A stretch of DNA of 64,000 nucleotides from Bacteroidota bacterium (lineage in GTDB: Bacteria; Bacteroidota; Bacteroidia; UKL13-3). The notes below the pieces were generated by a model that ran no database searches, was not told the DNA's origin, and saw only the letters and a list, made by a program, of their open reading frames with translations. Where the stretch lies: NCBI GenBank assembly GCA_027491355.1, contig JAIXWI010000009.1:116978-180977 (forward strand). Reading direction: 5' to 3'. This document shows, in pieces, positions 63,477-64,000 of the stretch. A program made the position numbers and the translations under genes. Every line of letters starts with the position of its first letter. Position 1 is the stretch's first letter.

Positions 63477-64000
63477 TTTATTATTGATTTAAAAGTGTTG
63501 TGATGCTTTGTTTTTCAATAGCCAGTTGAAATAAAGTTCATTTTGAATTCAAAAATATCATAAAACTATTAACAATTTTAATCTGTGAAAGTTTAAGCCA
63601 TAGGCTCATTTTTTTGAACTCTTGTAATAATTACCAAAAACAAATCTTTTGTTTTTTGAGCAGGTTCATTTCATTTCCAAGGCCTATTGTTGGGATTTGA
63701 AAGAGGGATTTAGTCTTTTGAAGGCTTGATATGAATGCATTCTTTAAAAGTTAATATAGGTTTATTGCTAGAGGGCATTTCTTTACATTTCATAGTAACA
63801 GTATCAGTAAAAACCTGACATTGATGATTTAAACGATATAGAAATGTGGGTATTGCATGTACTAAAATCACCTTCAATATGCTGAATGATTAAGCCTTGT
63901 TCTTTACGATGAGGAATCAAAAAAGCTAAAAAAGCGAAGCAGCCTTTGATTGGTTCGAATCAAGAGTTGGTAACTACTAAGCTAGTTGATTTTTTTGGGG
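63477..64000. other. 524-nt region with no gene at the window end
   Basis: No frame of convincing length. An AT-rich hairpin, AAAAACAAA (63636-63644) pairing with TTTGTTTTT (63648-63656), is visible, and the tail 63950-63970 has GGTTCGAATC, a T-loop-like string that lacks a matching cloverleaf. It probably holds the terC promoter and part of a gene beyond the edge. Confidence 0.4.

Noticed and set aside
63950..63985. GGTTCGAATC, a T-loop-like string suggesting a tRNA near the window end
   Set aside because: The flanks do not pair as a T arm and no acceptor, D or anticodon arms can be built on either strand.

Overview
The window looks like chromosome of a low-GC member of the Bacteroidota. 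The evidence is lineage-typical gene families (DUF5686, DUF4286, DUF4292 and DUF6428), five proteins ending in a type IX secretion (T9SS) type A sorting domain, promoters of the TTTG / TAnnTTTG kind, almost no Shine-Dalgarno sequences, and menaquinone genes. I cannot place it to order. Coding density is high, standard code is used, and I see no insertion sequence, CRISPR array, rRNA operon or prophage. Most of the window reads as core and envelope genome rather than an acquired island.

Layout. 1-6.0 kb: two secreted LPP20-like proteins (the first cut by the window edge), two overlapping small membrane proteins (DUF4234, DUF2752), tRNA-Arg(CCT), a repeat protein of the DUF6150 type, a secreted tail-collar-domain protein and a Rieske-like lipoprotein that has lost its His ligands. 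6.0-22.2 kb: metabolism and housekeeping, namely 3-hydroxyacyl-CoA dehydrogenase, A-type Fe-S carrier, rpsT, radC, glyA, a sugar nucleotidyltransferase, a nitronate monooxygenase-like enzyme, a PhoD-type phosphatase, a cyclophilin, a DUF5686 outer-membrane protein, menD-menB and a Nudix hydrolase. 22.2-29.9 kb: a choice-anchor V T9SS protein, then a tightly packed minus-strand envelope operon (flippase, dut, nucleotidyltransferase, TPR protein, DUF4292 lipoprotein, EnvC-like protein). 29.9-36.2 kb: a TPR protein plus DUF4286, a small membrane protein behind an array of ATTTAAATAG repeats, rpoN, and a PspC/histidine kinase/response regulator operon. 36.3-53.9 kb: large secreted proteins (endonuclease I, a 1636-residue multidomain protein, a 1325-residue Ig-repeat protein), an M48 lipoprotein protease, a methyltransferase, beta-barrels and pirin. 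54.0-63.5 kb: dCMP deaminase, a glycosyltransferase, DUF1456, a second secreted collar-like protein, a small arsenic operon with a 41-residue membrane ORF, an Ig-like lipoprotein, DUF2147, two outer-membrane proteins and TerC.

Working together: the envelope operon links glycan precursor supply and flipping, lipoprotein handling and cell-wall hydrolase activation. The arsenic operon pairs an ArsR repressor, its palindromic operator, a DUF6428 protein, a tiny membrane protein and thioredoxin-type arsenate reductase, but has no efflux pump in view. menD and menB supply menaquinone. The strongest candidates for something undescribed are the ATTTAAATAG array with a sigma-54-like element at 32.1-32.3 kb next to rpoN, and the 41-residue ORF in the arsenic operon.
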